64,000 nt of DNA from Venturia oleaginea (lineage: Eukaryota > Ascomycota > Dothideomycetes > Venturiales > Venturiaceae): assembly GCA_013176395.1 (NCBI GenBank), contig JABMLP010000029.1, forward strand, positions 434,001 to 498,000, in the 5' to 3' direction. The position numbers were made by a program, and so were the translations under genes. Below are positions 12,347-22,105 of this stretch, one piece after another (position 1 is the stretch's first letter; each line of letters starts with the position of its first letter). Below the pieces are notes generated by a model. That model searched no databases, was not told the DNA's origin, and saw only the letters and a list, made by a program, of their open reading frames with translations.

Positions 12347-13249
12347 ATGTCGGCCAGGACAACAAACCTACGCAATCATCCTCAAGTGAGGCGATCGATT
12401 CTCTCCCAAACAGCCCAAGAAACGATTACATTCCTGCCCAGCCTCCTGGGTAAATTGCCCCATATTGATGCTGAAGAATCTACACTTCACCTGCTCGCCG
12501 GTCTGCCACCTCTCAAGGCCGAAAACTGTCCTGGTCACAAAGGATGCCTAGTAAGAGTCATCGACGATGACACCCTCGACGCAGCAATCGCGCTCTCCAA
12601 ACCAGATGCCTTACGCGTCGCCGTACTCAATCTCGCCTCCGACACTCACGCTGGCGGCGGCTGGCGAAACGGTGCTCTCGCCCAAGAAGAATCAATCTGC
12701 TACAGAAGCTCACTCTACCTCTCCCTATACCGAAGTTACTACCCGCTACCATCTCTAGGCGCCATCTACACGCCTTCCATGATCGTAATGAGAACTTCCT
12801 GGACAAAAGGGCACGCCATAATGTATAATACCGAGCCCAAAGACCTACCAGTCATGAGCGTCATCAGTCTCGCCGCTCTCCGTCATCCAAAACAACGCAG
12901 TATCCGAGATCCCGCGGACAGAAGCATTGTTTTACGATACGGCTTTGAGAAGCATGCGGAACGAAACCTTACAAAGTCGAAAATGAGGCTTTGTCTTCGT
13001 TTGGCGGGAACGAATGGACATACGCGCCTCGTCCTTGGTGCGCTAGGCTGCGGTGCTTTCGGAAATCCAACTGAAGAAGTAGCCATTTGCTGGCGTGAGG
13101 TGCTGCAAGAGCCAGAATTCAGCGGTGGATGGTGGGAGGAGGTTGTGTTTGCGGTGCTTGAGAAAGGAAGCGATGGCGACAATGGGGCAAGGGATAATAA
13201 TGGCAATTTTGCCGTGTTTGAAAGGGTACTCGATGGACTTCCTGTCTGA
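12347..13249 (+). CDS. Microbial-type poly(ADP-ribose) glycohydrolase (DUF2263/TIGR02452)
   Basis: This is a single-exon macrodomain hydrolase predicted to remove ADP-ribose chains from proteins. The signature is direct: 'LNLASDTHAGGGWRNGALAQ' followed by 'EESICYRSS', which is the GGG-X(6-8)-QEE catalytic motif of bacterial-type PARG with its paired glutamates. Downstream is 'VLGALGCGAFGNP', the typical C-terminal ADP-ribose-contact loop. The frame is open from an ATG at 12197, but family members usually begin shortly before a segment like 'RRSILSQTAQET'. I therefore prefer the ATG at 12347 (A at -3), giving 300 residues; the longer form would add 50 basic residues. The C-terminus is a little extended and Asn/Asp-rich. 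No partner ADP-ribosyltransferase is visible nearby. Enzyme class is confident; the cellular role in this fungus is not known. Confidence 0.88.
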   Translation: MSARTTNLRNHPQVRRSILSQTAQETITFLPSLLGKLPHIDAEESTLHLLAGLPPLKAENCPGHKGCLVRVIDDDTLDAAIALSKPDALRVAVLNLASDTHAGGGWRNGALAQEESICYRSSLYLSLYRSYYPLPSLGAIYTPSMIVMRTSWTKGHAIMYNTEPKDLPVMSVISLAALRHPKQRSIRDPADRSIVLRYGFEKHAERNLTKSKMRLCLRLAGTNGHTRLVLGALGCGAFGNPTEEVAICWREVLQEPEFSGGWWEEVVFAVLEKGSDGDNGARDNNGNFAVFERVLDGLPV

Positions 13250-13852
13250 ATTTTCAATCTCTCAGTTGAAAATCGGGTATGATAAATCCCAGGCGATTTT
13301 ACGAAATTATCTTTCTCTCCAATGTCGTCAAATTCCATCAGCATCGAGAAAGTTACTAAATGATTCGGAGATGTGTATTTTATATACCTTCCCCCAACTG
13401 ATAATCACAAAGGAGGGGGAAAAAAGACCGTTCACACCCGAGCGATTTGCACTCCCACTCTTTACCACAATCCATTCATCGATACTTTTTTCTATAATTT
13501 TCCTTCCTTCATCCTTGACCTCTCTTCTATTATATGTTTCCTCAATATCTACCTTATATTTCCGTTTTCCTCCTTTTCTTTTCCCTTCCGAACCCGCTCC
13601 TGCCCCCGCTTGAACCCCGCCCCTACTTTCGCCCCTCTTTCATCACTTCATCCCTGCCTCTCTCCGCGTCCCTGCCACAATCCCATCCCATCCCTACCCT
13701 ACCCTACCCTACCCTACCTACCCTACCCTACCCTACCCTACCCTACCCTACCCTACCCCACCCCACTCCACCAAATCCAAACCCAAACTTCTGAAAACCC
13801 CTCAAAGCCGCCAGCAACCTGAATCAATTTTTAACCAAGTGTCTCTGCAGCA
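13250..13852. other. Intergenic, pyrimidine-rich
   Basis: The PARG 3' flank grades into a strongly C/T-rich plus strand and the CCCTA microsatellite. The open frames here are low-complexity artefacts, so no gene is supported. Confidence 0.5.
13692..13757. repeat. CCCTA pentanucleotide microsatellite
   Basis: About 13 CCCTA units are present, with one interruption near 13720. The unit is five bases, not the six-base telomeric CCCTAA, so this is not a telomere remnant. Confidence 0.9.
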
Positions 13853-13934
13853 GGGCGCTTGGTCTAGGGGTATGATACTCGCTTCGCATTGACGAAATTG
13901 TGAGTGGTCGTGGGTTCAATTCCCACAGCGTCCA
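13853..13934 (+). tRNA. tRNA-Ala (anticodon CGC) with a ~10-nt intron
   Basis: The acceptor stem GGGCGCT pairs with AGCGTCC and contains a G3-U70 wobble, the alanine identity element. The anticodon stem CTCGC/GTGAG encloses TTCGCA, giving anticodon CGC. An extra ~10 nt follows position 37; its CGAA can pair with the TTCG around the anticodon, as in eukaryotic pre-tRNAs. The T arm GTGGG-TTCAATT-CCCAC is perfect, and the discriminator base is A. No CCA is encoded, as expected. The mature length would be about 72 nt. Confidence 0.9.
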
Positions 13935-13936
13935 AC

Positions 13937-13941
13937 TTTTT
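13937..13941 (+). terminator. RNA polymerase III terminator
   Basis: A run of five T lies two bases after the discriminator of tRNA-Ala, the usual Pol III stop. Confidence 0.75.
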
Positions 13942-14014
13942 GTCCTCATCATCTATTGTTTCATCATGGCTTGGGCGGATGAAAAGGATGAATATTTTTC
14001 TTTTTTGGTTTCGT

Positions 14015-14090
14015 GGAAGGGAGGAAGGGAGGGAAGGGAGGGAGGGAGGGAGGGAGGAAGGGAGGAAGGGAGGAAGGGAGGGAGGGAAGG
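14015..14090. repeat. GGGA/GGAA purine tract
   Basis: An almost pure purine run of GGGA and GGAA units on the plus strand begins about 80 bp after the tRNA gene. It is prone to slippage or triplex formation. The Pro/Leu-rich and Gly/Glu-rich open frames across it are artefacts. Confidence 0.85.
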
Positions 14091-16122
14091 TAGTGCGGAG
14101 ATAATTACGCAAAGGAATAGATTTTTCTGTTTCTGCGATGGGGAGGGAATTTGGGAATGTTGGATTGTTCATCTCTGTCGTGTTTCTTTGCTTGCACGGC
14201 GGCGCATGGAAAAGGGAGTTATTGGTGAGGAAAGTGAAGATCTCAGGCTATTTACGATGGTGTTTACAATGATTTCTATAAGTCTTGCTCTGACCATCTA
14301 TATATCTATTCTTGAAATAGAGTAACGAGTGTGCCACGTACGCTCTGCAAAGAAAATTCGGCAACGGAAGATTAATTGCGCTTTGATCAGATGGAACTGA
14401 AATGTGTTAGAAGCGTCGAGGATACTTGCTGAAGATATGCGCAATATCATCGTCCAGCTCATCGGTTGTGATGCTCATCAAAGGAAAGACTAACACCCCC
14501 TTTACAAACTCTAGCTTCAACGGAGGAATCACGCATCCAATGTACGCGCAGAGATACTTGGAGAATAAATTAAAAACTAGAGTTATCGCGATGACGGACG
14601 GGGCCAGATCTTGGATGGTAGATCTATCTTATCAAGGTGAAAGTCTCACATTCCGTCAAAGGGGGGTGGGGATTTATTCTTGTAACTAGGGGGATTGCAG
14701 TGAAAGGATTAGATGGAGAGGGTGTAATGGCGGTTTTGAATTTGGAAAATGGTGAAAGTCGAATTGTTTGAGACAGAGCTGGGTGGGGAACCTGCTAATT
14801 TTATGCATGCCCAGCTTTGGACCTTCCACAGCCTTGAAGCACTTCGTTCAGAAGTACAAGGTCTCTCATTCAGAAGTAGAAGACCTCTCATTCAGAGGTA
14901 GAAGGCCTCGCAGCCATTCCGCAATACCTGACGTTGTGTATTCCATCAGACGGGTTGGCGTACGCCTGACACATTGCAATCGCTAACAAGAGTTCACCAT
15001 CTAAGCCGGAGGCATCATGAAAGTAGTGTGAAGATGTATCTGTTCTGTACCAGAGCCGTGGAAGTGGTCGTTGGAAGGCTATGGAGACTTGGAGGAGATA
15101 GGGACGTATTCGAGGATGGAGGGTCGGATGGGATGGGATATGTGTTTGGCGGATTATAGGGTTCCTATACAAAATTTATCAGCTCTAAACTTGGTTATAC
15201 AGCTCTAGAGGTATTACTAAAACCGTCCAGCTGTGTCTCGTGGTTCCTCTCGCGGGACTATAGATATATTCGTTCTCGAAAGCTATTTGGTTAAAACGGG
15301 TTCTTGCTATTGTGGTAGAACTGAAGTCTTTGTCCTTCTTTATGGAGTCTCTAATACGAAAGTAGAGAGCTCCGAGAGGAATCTCAATGCATCGTGAATA
15401 CTGAAGTTGGGTACGCAACGAGGAAAGGCGAGATGCAGCCCGAGTACTCAATGATTACCTAATGCGGACACGGAGCACCTAGCTTCAAAGCTGTGCCTTC
15501 CACACATCTTCAGTCCTTCCTCACTTCCCATCTCAAACTCCGTATTCAGTACTAAGTATCAATGCCATCTAAATTTCATAGAAACAATATTGCTAGGAGT
15601 TCTGAGCAATGGCAATATGTCACAAGGACCTCAGCGGCCTCTGTCACGCATGTACGAACGTCGCCTCCGACTACTCTTATCTAAGTGGCGTTCTTGGACC
15701 TATCAGTAACCACCATCGCTCCATCTCTCCTCACACTATTTCGTTGGTACTGACCTGCGCTTCTTTTTCTATCTACTATTTCCTCGCTCAATGATTGACG
15801 CAAGGTCAAAGTCGTCATGGGTGGCCTGCAACCAGAAACCCCGGAGTAATTGAGTAATTGAGTAATTGAGGCATCAGGTCATGCTTGAACACATATCATT
15901 CTTCTCTCCAACGACCAGGTCTGCTTGTTGTTTGCCATCGTGGACGAGAGCCCAATGCTGAGACTAATTCTATGAGCTTTCTGCACCAAAAAGAAAGAGG
16001 TCGTTCTGGACCCACTGCACTTCGATCGATCTGATCGTAACTTTGCAGAAGATTCCCCTGGCCGCCTCTCATCATTCCATCGACACTTTCATCCCGGGTA
16101 TGTATTGCTAACCTCCAGAGAT
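14091..16122. other. Gene-free stretch upstream of the potassium channel
   Basis: I see only short open frames without family features. A 3 x 22-bp tandem repeat lies at 14847-14912 and an 8-bp unit (GAGTAATT) is repeated three times at about 15844-15867. Confidence 0.5.
14847..14912. repeat. 22-bp tandem repeat, three units
   Basis: Three consecutive 22-bp units begin 'TTCAGAAGTACAAGG', 'TTCAGAAGTAGAAGA' and 'TTCAGAGGTAGAAGG'. There are a few substitutions and no length change. Confidence 0.85.
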
Positions 16123-18720
16123 ATGCCGCAAAGTCTTGTCCACGAATTCCTTGACCAGCGAGGTCAAGGGAACAAGCTTGGGTATTCCCTGAAAAAGGCT
16201 GTCTTTCAGGCCCAGCGTCCAGATTTCGATGTCGGGGTGGTTGAAGATGGAAAAGTACCTTTCAAGCTCTGGAAAGTGCACATGAGAGGGGACCACGATG
16301 ATCTGATCTCCGACTGGTGGTTTGCATCAACTGCAGTTCCCATTCTCGCTGCAACCTTGGGTCCCATGGCGAACGTCTTGTCAATTGGTGCTCTCGTGAG
16401 TTACTGGCGTCAGGACATGTCCGATCCAGCACACCCCGGCCAACTGCTTGTACAACCTCTAGGAACGCCGTACAGAGATCCACGGTAGTGTTACTGGGTC
16501 AACGTAGTTTCCCTCATTGCAGGCTTCGTTGGCAATTTCTTTCTCTTGCTGAACTTTACCCAACGAGTCCGATATCTTATCGCCCTCCCCTTTTCGATCA
16601 TCCTTTGGTTTTTTGCATGCTTCTTACTGGTAGGCGATCTTCTAGCCATCCATATCCATGCAGTACCAGTGGGACCCACCCAAATTTACTCGGGTGGATT
16701 TTGGTATGGAATAGCGGCGGCTGCTATGTACTTGATCCTGACTGTTTTGCTCATGAGCAATCTACTTGGATTCATTCGAGGCCATTATCCTCGTCACTTT
16801 GAGCTCACTGAGGATCAGAGGACCTTGATTGTGCAGACAGTATGTTGGCACGATTCAGATGACGAAGATTTTGCTAATGGGAATAGATGTTGTTTTTCAT
16901 TTGGCTGGCTGGAGGTGCAGCTGTATACTCCCGTTTGGAAGGCTGGCGTTTCATCGATGCGGTAAGAGCATGCTGCCGATGGGTTATGTTCTCCCGGCTA
17001 ATCTCGACAGCTTTACTACGTCGACGTGACAGTTCTCACTGTCGGCTTTGGTGATCTCTATCCCACAGAAAATCTCGGAAGGGCTTTACTGATTCCGTAC
17101 TCGGTCATCGGGATCATCATGCTCGGTTTGGTCATTGGAGCTATTTTCAAATCCGTTCAAGAAATCGGAGAAAAGAATATCATTCGTCAGCACTATGAAA
17201 AACAACGTGCAAGTGCAAAAGATAAGACTGTCAGATCGAGTCTTGAATTGGAACGCAAAGAGATCGAGCTGGAGCTTGCCCGAGAACGAGCGCAGATGAA
17301 ACAAGCAGCGCGACCCAGTGCCCGATCTACCGCAACGGGAAGAGTCTTGACGTTCGCGATGGAGAATCGTAGTAGAAGAGGCACTGTGTCCGCTGGTTCG
17401 GCCAATGGCCGCCTTCCTCTCACGCGGCAAAACACCATGCAACGACACTTCCAAAAGCAGCAAAAGATCATAATGCTAAAAGAAGAAAAAGAACGATTTC
17501 AAGCCATGCGAGGGATTCAAAAGAAGTCCGAAGCTTGGAGAGCGTGGTACCGTTTGACCGTAACGCTGACTATCTTCATTTTCTTCTGGTGCGTTGGTGC
17601 AGCGGTCTTCTGGCAAGCCGAAACCGCGACTCTCGGACAGACTTATTGGCAGTCGATTTACTTCTGCTGGGTATCGTTATTGTCGATTGGTTATGGTGAT
17701 TTTTCGCCTAAAGCAGGCGCAGGGCGCTGTTTCTTCTTCATTTGGTCACTCATCGCCGTTCCAACAATGACAATTCTGGCCAGTGATTTGACCTCCACAG
17801 TTGTAGCATTCTTCAACCACTGGTCTAACACCGTCGCTGATTTTACGATTCTACCATCGAGTGGCCTGTGGCGTACGTTGAAAGACCAATGGCCAAAAGA
17901 CTTCGTCAGACCACCGAGGTGGCTGAAGAAAGCTGCTGATGAAGAGGATGCTGCTTCCCAATATGCTGGCGGAACTACCGCTCAGCCCAGCATGGCCAGG
18001 ACTGTGGATAAGATGCAATCAGGCAGCACGCCAACAACTCGAGACGAAGCTCTGGCTGCCGGTCTTGTGCGAGCTGACATCGACACCATCGCCTCTCAGC
18101 ACGGTCGTGATGTTCAACAATATCCAGACGCCAATGCCTTGGCTCGACAACTCGCTCTGGCTATCCGACGCACAGCAACTGATCTTCAGCTGGAGAAACC
18201 ACGCGAATACACATACGAGGAATGGGTAGAGTTTACACGCCTAATAAGATTTTCAGCTCTCGGTGGTCCAAGCGCTGCACTTCAGGAGGACGAAGACGAA
18301 GGGATGATTGGGTGGGATTGGATTGGCGAGGATTCGCCAATGATGGCCCAACAGACCGAACCTGAATTTGTGCTCGATCGTCTTTGCGAATCTTTGGTTC
18401 GGTACATTAAGAGGAATCCAGCGAAGGGTCAATTCGCTGATACGCTGAAAGAGAAGGGAGAGGATGCTTTGAAGTTGAAGGGTGGCGCGAGGCCAGATGA
18501 GGAGGAGGGGAAAGAATCTGATGCGCTTACTTTGGCTGGGAGTGTGGGGAGTGTGGGGAGTGTGGGGAGTGTGGGGAGTGTGAGGAGGGCGAGGAGTGGG
18601 AATGGCATTGCGAAGGGCGGCGAGAAAGAGGGTGCCATGGGAGGATTGGATCCGCTGCATGAGCATGATGATGAGCATGGGGATTATGGTATACGACCTG
18701 TTGCTAGAAAATGGGAATGA
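16123..18720 (+). CDS. TOK1: TOK1-type outward-rectifying K+ channel with internal stop
   Basis: This is a fungal two-pore-domain, eight-helix potassium channel of the plasma membrane. Exons are 16123-16839, 16887-16961 and 17011-18720. The introns are 47 and 49 nt (donors GTATGT and GTAAGA), and the first has a GCTAATG branch-like site. Both selectivity filters are intact: 'TVLTVGFGDLYP' in pore 1 and 'LLSIGYGDFSP' in pore 2. The N-terminal 'WWFASTAVPILAATLGPMAN' and the charged inter-pore linker are typical. The C-terminal tail is long and acidic, with a GSV repeat encoded by a 9-bp tandem repeat (18540-18580). An in-frame TAG at 16486-16488 (codon 122) interrupts the reading where family members usually have Trp; both sides stay in frame. 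The only candidate intron there is 38 nt, shifts frame and would delete part of a helix. The gene is therefore either a recent pseudogene or a base error. Confidence 0.85.
18540..18580 (+). repeat. 9-bp in-frame tandem repeat
   Basis: The unit GAGTGTGGG is repeated inside the channel gene and encodes Gly-Ser-Val repeats in the cytoplasmic tail. Its length is a multiple of three, so copy-number change would keep frame. Confidence 0.85.
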
Positions 18721-18893
18721 ACAATTGGCACAATACCTCTGGACTTGCACAATGACAATGTCGATCGAAGCAACGTATATGCTTTCTCGCCATGTGCTAG
18801 CATTAATATCTACGCCACATCCGAAACACACTAGACTACCAGCACATCTTAATCTTCCTCGTTTCCTTTAGCCATGTTCAATCGGTCAGCATT

Positions 18894-19247
18894 TCATCCC
18901 TTTGCTTTTACCTGTATCTGATATGACAGTGCCCCGTCAATCCGTGCTTAGTACGCACCCTCCACATCCTCCTCCCACCCATTCAACTGATCAAAACTGA
19001 CCTACCACTTCAAACGCCTCAACACCTCCCATGTCATGAACAAATTGATTTCCCTCGGAAGAAGCATCGCTGACGAGTATCAACTCGAAGTTATTATGGT
19101 TCTCTACTAACCAATCCAATAATGAGACATGGGGGGAAGGGGGAGGACAAGGGGGATCATGCTTGTATTGTTACCTTTGGCGGAGGCGAGGTTGCGGATT
19201 GGTTTTTTGGGTTTGTAGAGGTCTAGGGCGGTTGGTGTGGTTGCCAT
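18894..19247 (-). CDS. Small unrecognised protein, three exons
   Basis: Proposed exons on the minus strand are 19247-19175, 19103-19006 and 18917-18894. The introns are 71 and 88 nt, with donors GTAACA and GTAGGT; the second contains a good GTACTAAGC branch site. The product would be 64 residues, starting 'MATTPTALDLYKPKKPIRNL' and containing 'FELILVSDASSEGNQFVHD'. The second acceptor could also lie six bases further, which keeps frame. The clean phase joins and lack of low complexity suggest a real gene. I do not recognise the family and propose no function. Its 3' end faces the 3' end of the K+ channel gene. Confidence 0.45.
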
Positions 19248-19536
19248 TCGTGAGGTTCTTGGTTTGGATATTATGTTTTTTGAGGGGTTTGGACCTGAAG
19301 ATGGTGGTTTGATTGGCTATTGTTTTTGTGAGGGACTTGCATCGAGATTGAAGAAACAGTCTTGTAGGTCTTTATGCTGAGATGACTTGCTTCCTCTCTT
19401 TGAATCAAATTTCTGAAGGTTCTGTAATTGGTTGAACAATGAAGAGAAATCTTCGTGGTTAGATGTCTGCGTGAATGATTAGCATTATTCCTTGGTATTC
19501 GCAGCCTCCTTCAGACTGGTGACACTGTGAAACCTA

Positions 19537-19833
19537 TCAGAACTTTGAATCGTAGCAAAATAGCACCAGTCCTGAGACGGGCAGCGGCTTTGCAAACTTG
19601 GGAAGTCGGAGGGAAGAACCACACCATTTTTCCATCAGAGCATCATGAAAACCAAGAAAACCAATAAGCTCTTCATCTGAAAATACCATATCTCCAAACA
19701 CAGTCTCCAAATCCAAGATCACATCAATCAATTCCCAGCAAGCTCCCACTGCGAAATTGCCTGGAAATCATTAACAACGCTCTTGAGTTCGCCATCCTAA
19801 CCTGGGTGTCTCACCCGCATCCCGCTCCGTCAT
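19537..19833 (-). CDS. Small unrecognised protein, two exons (possible)
   Basis: Proposed exons are 19833-19815 and 19760-19537, with a 54-nt intron (donor GTGAGA, acceptor TTCCAG). The join gives about 80 residues, starting 'MTERDAGNFAVGACWELID', with an acidic middle and a 'KFAKPLPVSGLVLFCYDSKF' end. There is no in-frame ATG further upstream without another intron. The composition looks protein-like, but no family is recognised, so this is a weak call. Confidence 0.3.
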
Positions 19834-20250
19834 CCTCACTCTCCTAACTTTCACTTTCTCTTCTCCTGACTTTTCGTGTCCACCGAATCCGCCGCATCGT
19901 CGTTTATTGTTACTAACCAACCAAGCACGATTCCCACTCGTTTCTGCAATGTTCAATATGCGACGAAGAACAGATCGTCGTCACTTGAAAGTACCCAACC
20001 ATCTCTTTTCCAAATCTTCGGCAACCGGCATTTTGAGATCACGGCGAGATGCTGCAATCATAAACTTGAACATAAAACTTATCAACATACTCATTTTCAC
20101 CTTTCAAACAAAATCTTGGAAGAGCATACCCAAGACTCCTATAACTTTAAAAAAGACGAAGAAAAAATGCGAAAATACATTTTTTGGTACATCGAAGAAA
20201 GTAACGGCCTATTATCGGCGAATCTGAAAGACGCTCTATTTCCATCTCAG

Positions 20251-20347
20251 CCCTGAAGAGACGTCTGGACCTGCCTCCAGCTCTATCGTATGTTTTGCTC
20301 AATTGGAAGAAGATGATCCAAGGAGCGATGGCGACGAGCAGTTCTCG
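20251..20347 (-). repeat. Duplicated 97-bp coding-like module, copy B
   Basis: This segment aligns without gaps to 24968-25064, with 10 differences. On the minus strand both copies encode 'RELLVAIAPWIIFFQLS' followed by a basic 'DRAGGRSRRLFR'. Copy B lies in an open frame of 67 codons (20350-20147). Eight of the ten differences are synonymous in this frame. Confidence 0.7.
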
Positions 20348-20474
20348 CATCCTTCAATAATACTCTCATCCATCATCCAAATCAACCGTCAGGTCTGACC
20401 TCGGGCTTCTAACTAATCGAAGGTTGAGAGAAGTTCTGATAGACCGGTTCTGAAGGAAACTGGTAACCATTGAA

Positions 20475-20572
20475 GTATGATGCCAAGAAGCCTGAGGTAA
20501 GCCCTTGGTCAGACCTCATTAAAGTCTGATGCCAGGAAGCCCGAGGTAAGCTCCATGTCAGACCAGTTGAAC
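20475..20572. repeat. Imperfect ~48-bp tandem duplication
   Basis: The two adjacent units share 'GATGCCAAGAAGCCTGAGG' and 'GATGCCAGGAAGCCCGAGG' followed by 'TAAGC' and 'GTCAGACC'. A related segment in inverse orientation occurs at about 20391-20410. Confidence 0.6.
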
Positions 20573-21495
20573 TACATAGGTTCTTCGAAATTGATAGTGT
20601 AGTTAGACCATCTGTTCCTGAAGTTGCTGGCGGAACACCGCCGACCCCTATATTCATCTATCGAACAGTCGGTAAAAAAATTCTAGCAACCGAAACGGCC
20701 GCGATGAAGATGATAGCTTCCATCATCATCACCGAGAAGATCACACAAGGGCAGAGAGATGTGGGAAACTCACCCTGACCAGCTGTGCGGAGCATAGCAA
20801 CCAGTCGAAGCAGCATGAGTCTAAGGGCGCAGCGAAGCAGGGACATAAATAGCGGCAAACCCAATAACTATTGCTTGGAGAACCAAGCATGCCCTATGGT
20901 CGGTGTTATATAGCATGGTCGCTGCGGTCTCCGTCTCGCATGTCGGCTTCGGTCGGACGCCATCTATCGTCATCACGGCATACTGTCCTGCGAGTGTATC
21001 CGCCTTTCGGCTCCGATTAATCCATGCTCTGAATCTGGTCAGCAAACTTGATTCGACTGGCGGTTAATCATTGGAAGCGAGCTGGACATACCTCGTCGTC
21101 ACACACGACACACTTATTCTGGTAATTGCCAAAGGAACATTTGTCATTGCTTGCGGCACATTGCGAGATCGCTTTGAGTATCAGCGAATGATTGTGATCT
21201 CAAAACAAAAAGACTTACGGATGGTGGCGAGACGCAAAATGTCGGGACGAATCCCATCTGTCGCTGGCACGCTCTCTAACCTCCCAAATGAAGGCAACGT
21301 TGGTGGAGTACACTCGAGTGACGAAGACGAACACAAAGGTAACGCCATAGATGGTGAATCAAGACGAGACCGGAACGAGTGGGCCCTGGAAATGTCCCGA
21401 AATCCTATTGGGGAAGGACAGCCAGTGGCGTTGACGTCGACGTTGGTCTACTAGGATGAGAGGGGCCGGTGGGCTCCCGGCACCATATCAACCTA

Positions 21496-21577
21496 GCCGA
21501 ACTGCTCGAACCTAGTGCGAAGAGTGGTATCGTCCGTATGCCATGCGAGACTGGCAAGGGAGCGAAACTGGCAAATC
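21496..21577 (-). pseudogene. RRM (RNA-recognition motif) relic
   Basis: The minus-strand frame reads 'SLAWHTDDTTLRTRFEQFG', the first strand and helix of a glycine-rich RNA-binding protein RRM. It is then interrupted by TAG. A plausible splice acceptor (TTTCAG) lies just upstream. The RNP1 region is not recognisable downstream. This looks like a decayed gene fragment; an unresolved exon of a live gene is less likely. Confidence 0.4.
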
Positions 21578-21649
21578 TGAAATCGTGGGGCATGGATTCG
21601 CCGTCGTAATGTCGCGTGGTAAGCGGTCATCTGGGGCAGGTGACGACTT

Positions 21650-22062
21650 GTCATTCATCAATCCGCCCCAGGCTTGGGGCTTCAATCTTTGCTGGAGTGA
21701 CAGGTGTACCAAATGCCTGAAGCCCTGAGCAGCGCCCAATTGGCCTCTTAGCCGCCGATGAGGAATCTGTGGGCATTGTGAGTGGAAGTCTCTGCAGTAT
21801 CATTGTTGTTAGACATACCTGATGGGCTTGACTCTTCGTCTAGCAATGAGCTGCTGAGGTCTGTACCTGAGGCAGGAAGGCCATCTTGTAAAACAGGTCG
21901 GTCCTGAACTACCCCAAAAGGCGCCGCAGCATGCCATAAATTGGAGGGTTGAAGAGGCAGACTCTGAAGAGCCAGCTCAAGCGCCTCTGATAATGAAAGG
22001 AGTGGTGGTCGATACAAGGTGCTGAAGGCGATGCTGTTGTAACGGAGATGAAATCTCTGCAA
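21650..22062 (-). other. Possible exons of unknown gene
   Basis: The minus-strand frame 22062-21812 contains 'PSNLWHAAAPFGVVQDRPVL'. It ends at a strong donor (ATCAG/GTATGT) that can join, after a 52-nt intron, to 'DSSSAAKRPIGRCSGLQ' and a TGA near 21655. No ATG is in frame; an acceptor-like CTTGCAG precedes the frame and a TATAAATA sequence lies at 22088-22081. It may be a real gene with an upstream exon, but I could not complete it. Confidence 0.25.
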
Positions 22063-22088
22063 GAAGGTGGGCTGAAGAAGTATTTATA

Positions 22089-22105
22089 CCCTAACCCTAA
22101 CCCTA
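22089..22105. repeat. Short interstitial telomere-type repeat
   Basis: CCCTAACCCTAACCCTA is present, nearly three copies of the fungal telomeric hexamer. It lies next to a minus-strand TATAAATA. It may be a telobox-type promoter site or a healed break. Confidence 0.7.

Noticed and set aside
13692..13757. CCCTA array as a telomere remnant
   Set aside because: The repeat unit is five bases (CCCTA), not CCCTAA, and genes lie on both sides.
13373..13822. Pro/Leu/Phe-rich open frames
   Set aside because: They arise from pyrimidine-rich DNA and the CCCTA microsatellite.
16485..16522. Intron removing the TAG in the K+ channel
   Set aside because: The GT...AG span is only 38 nt, shifts the frame and would delete conserved membrane-helix residues that are present in the DNA.
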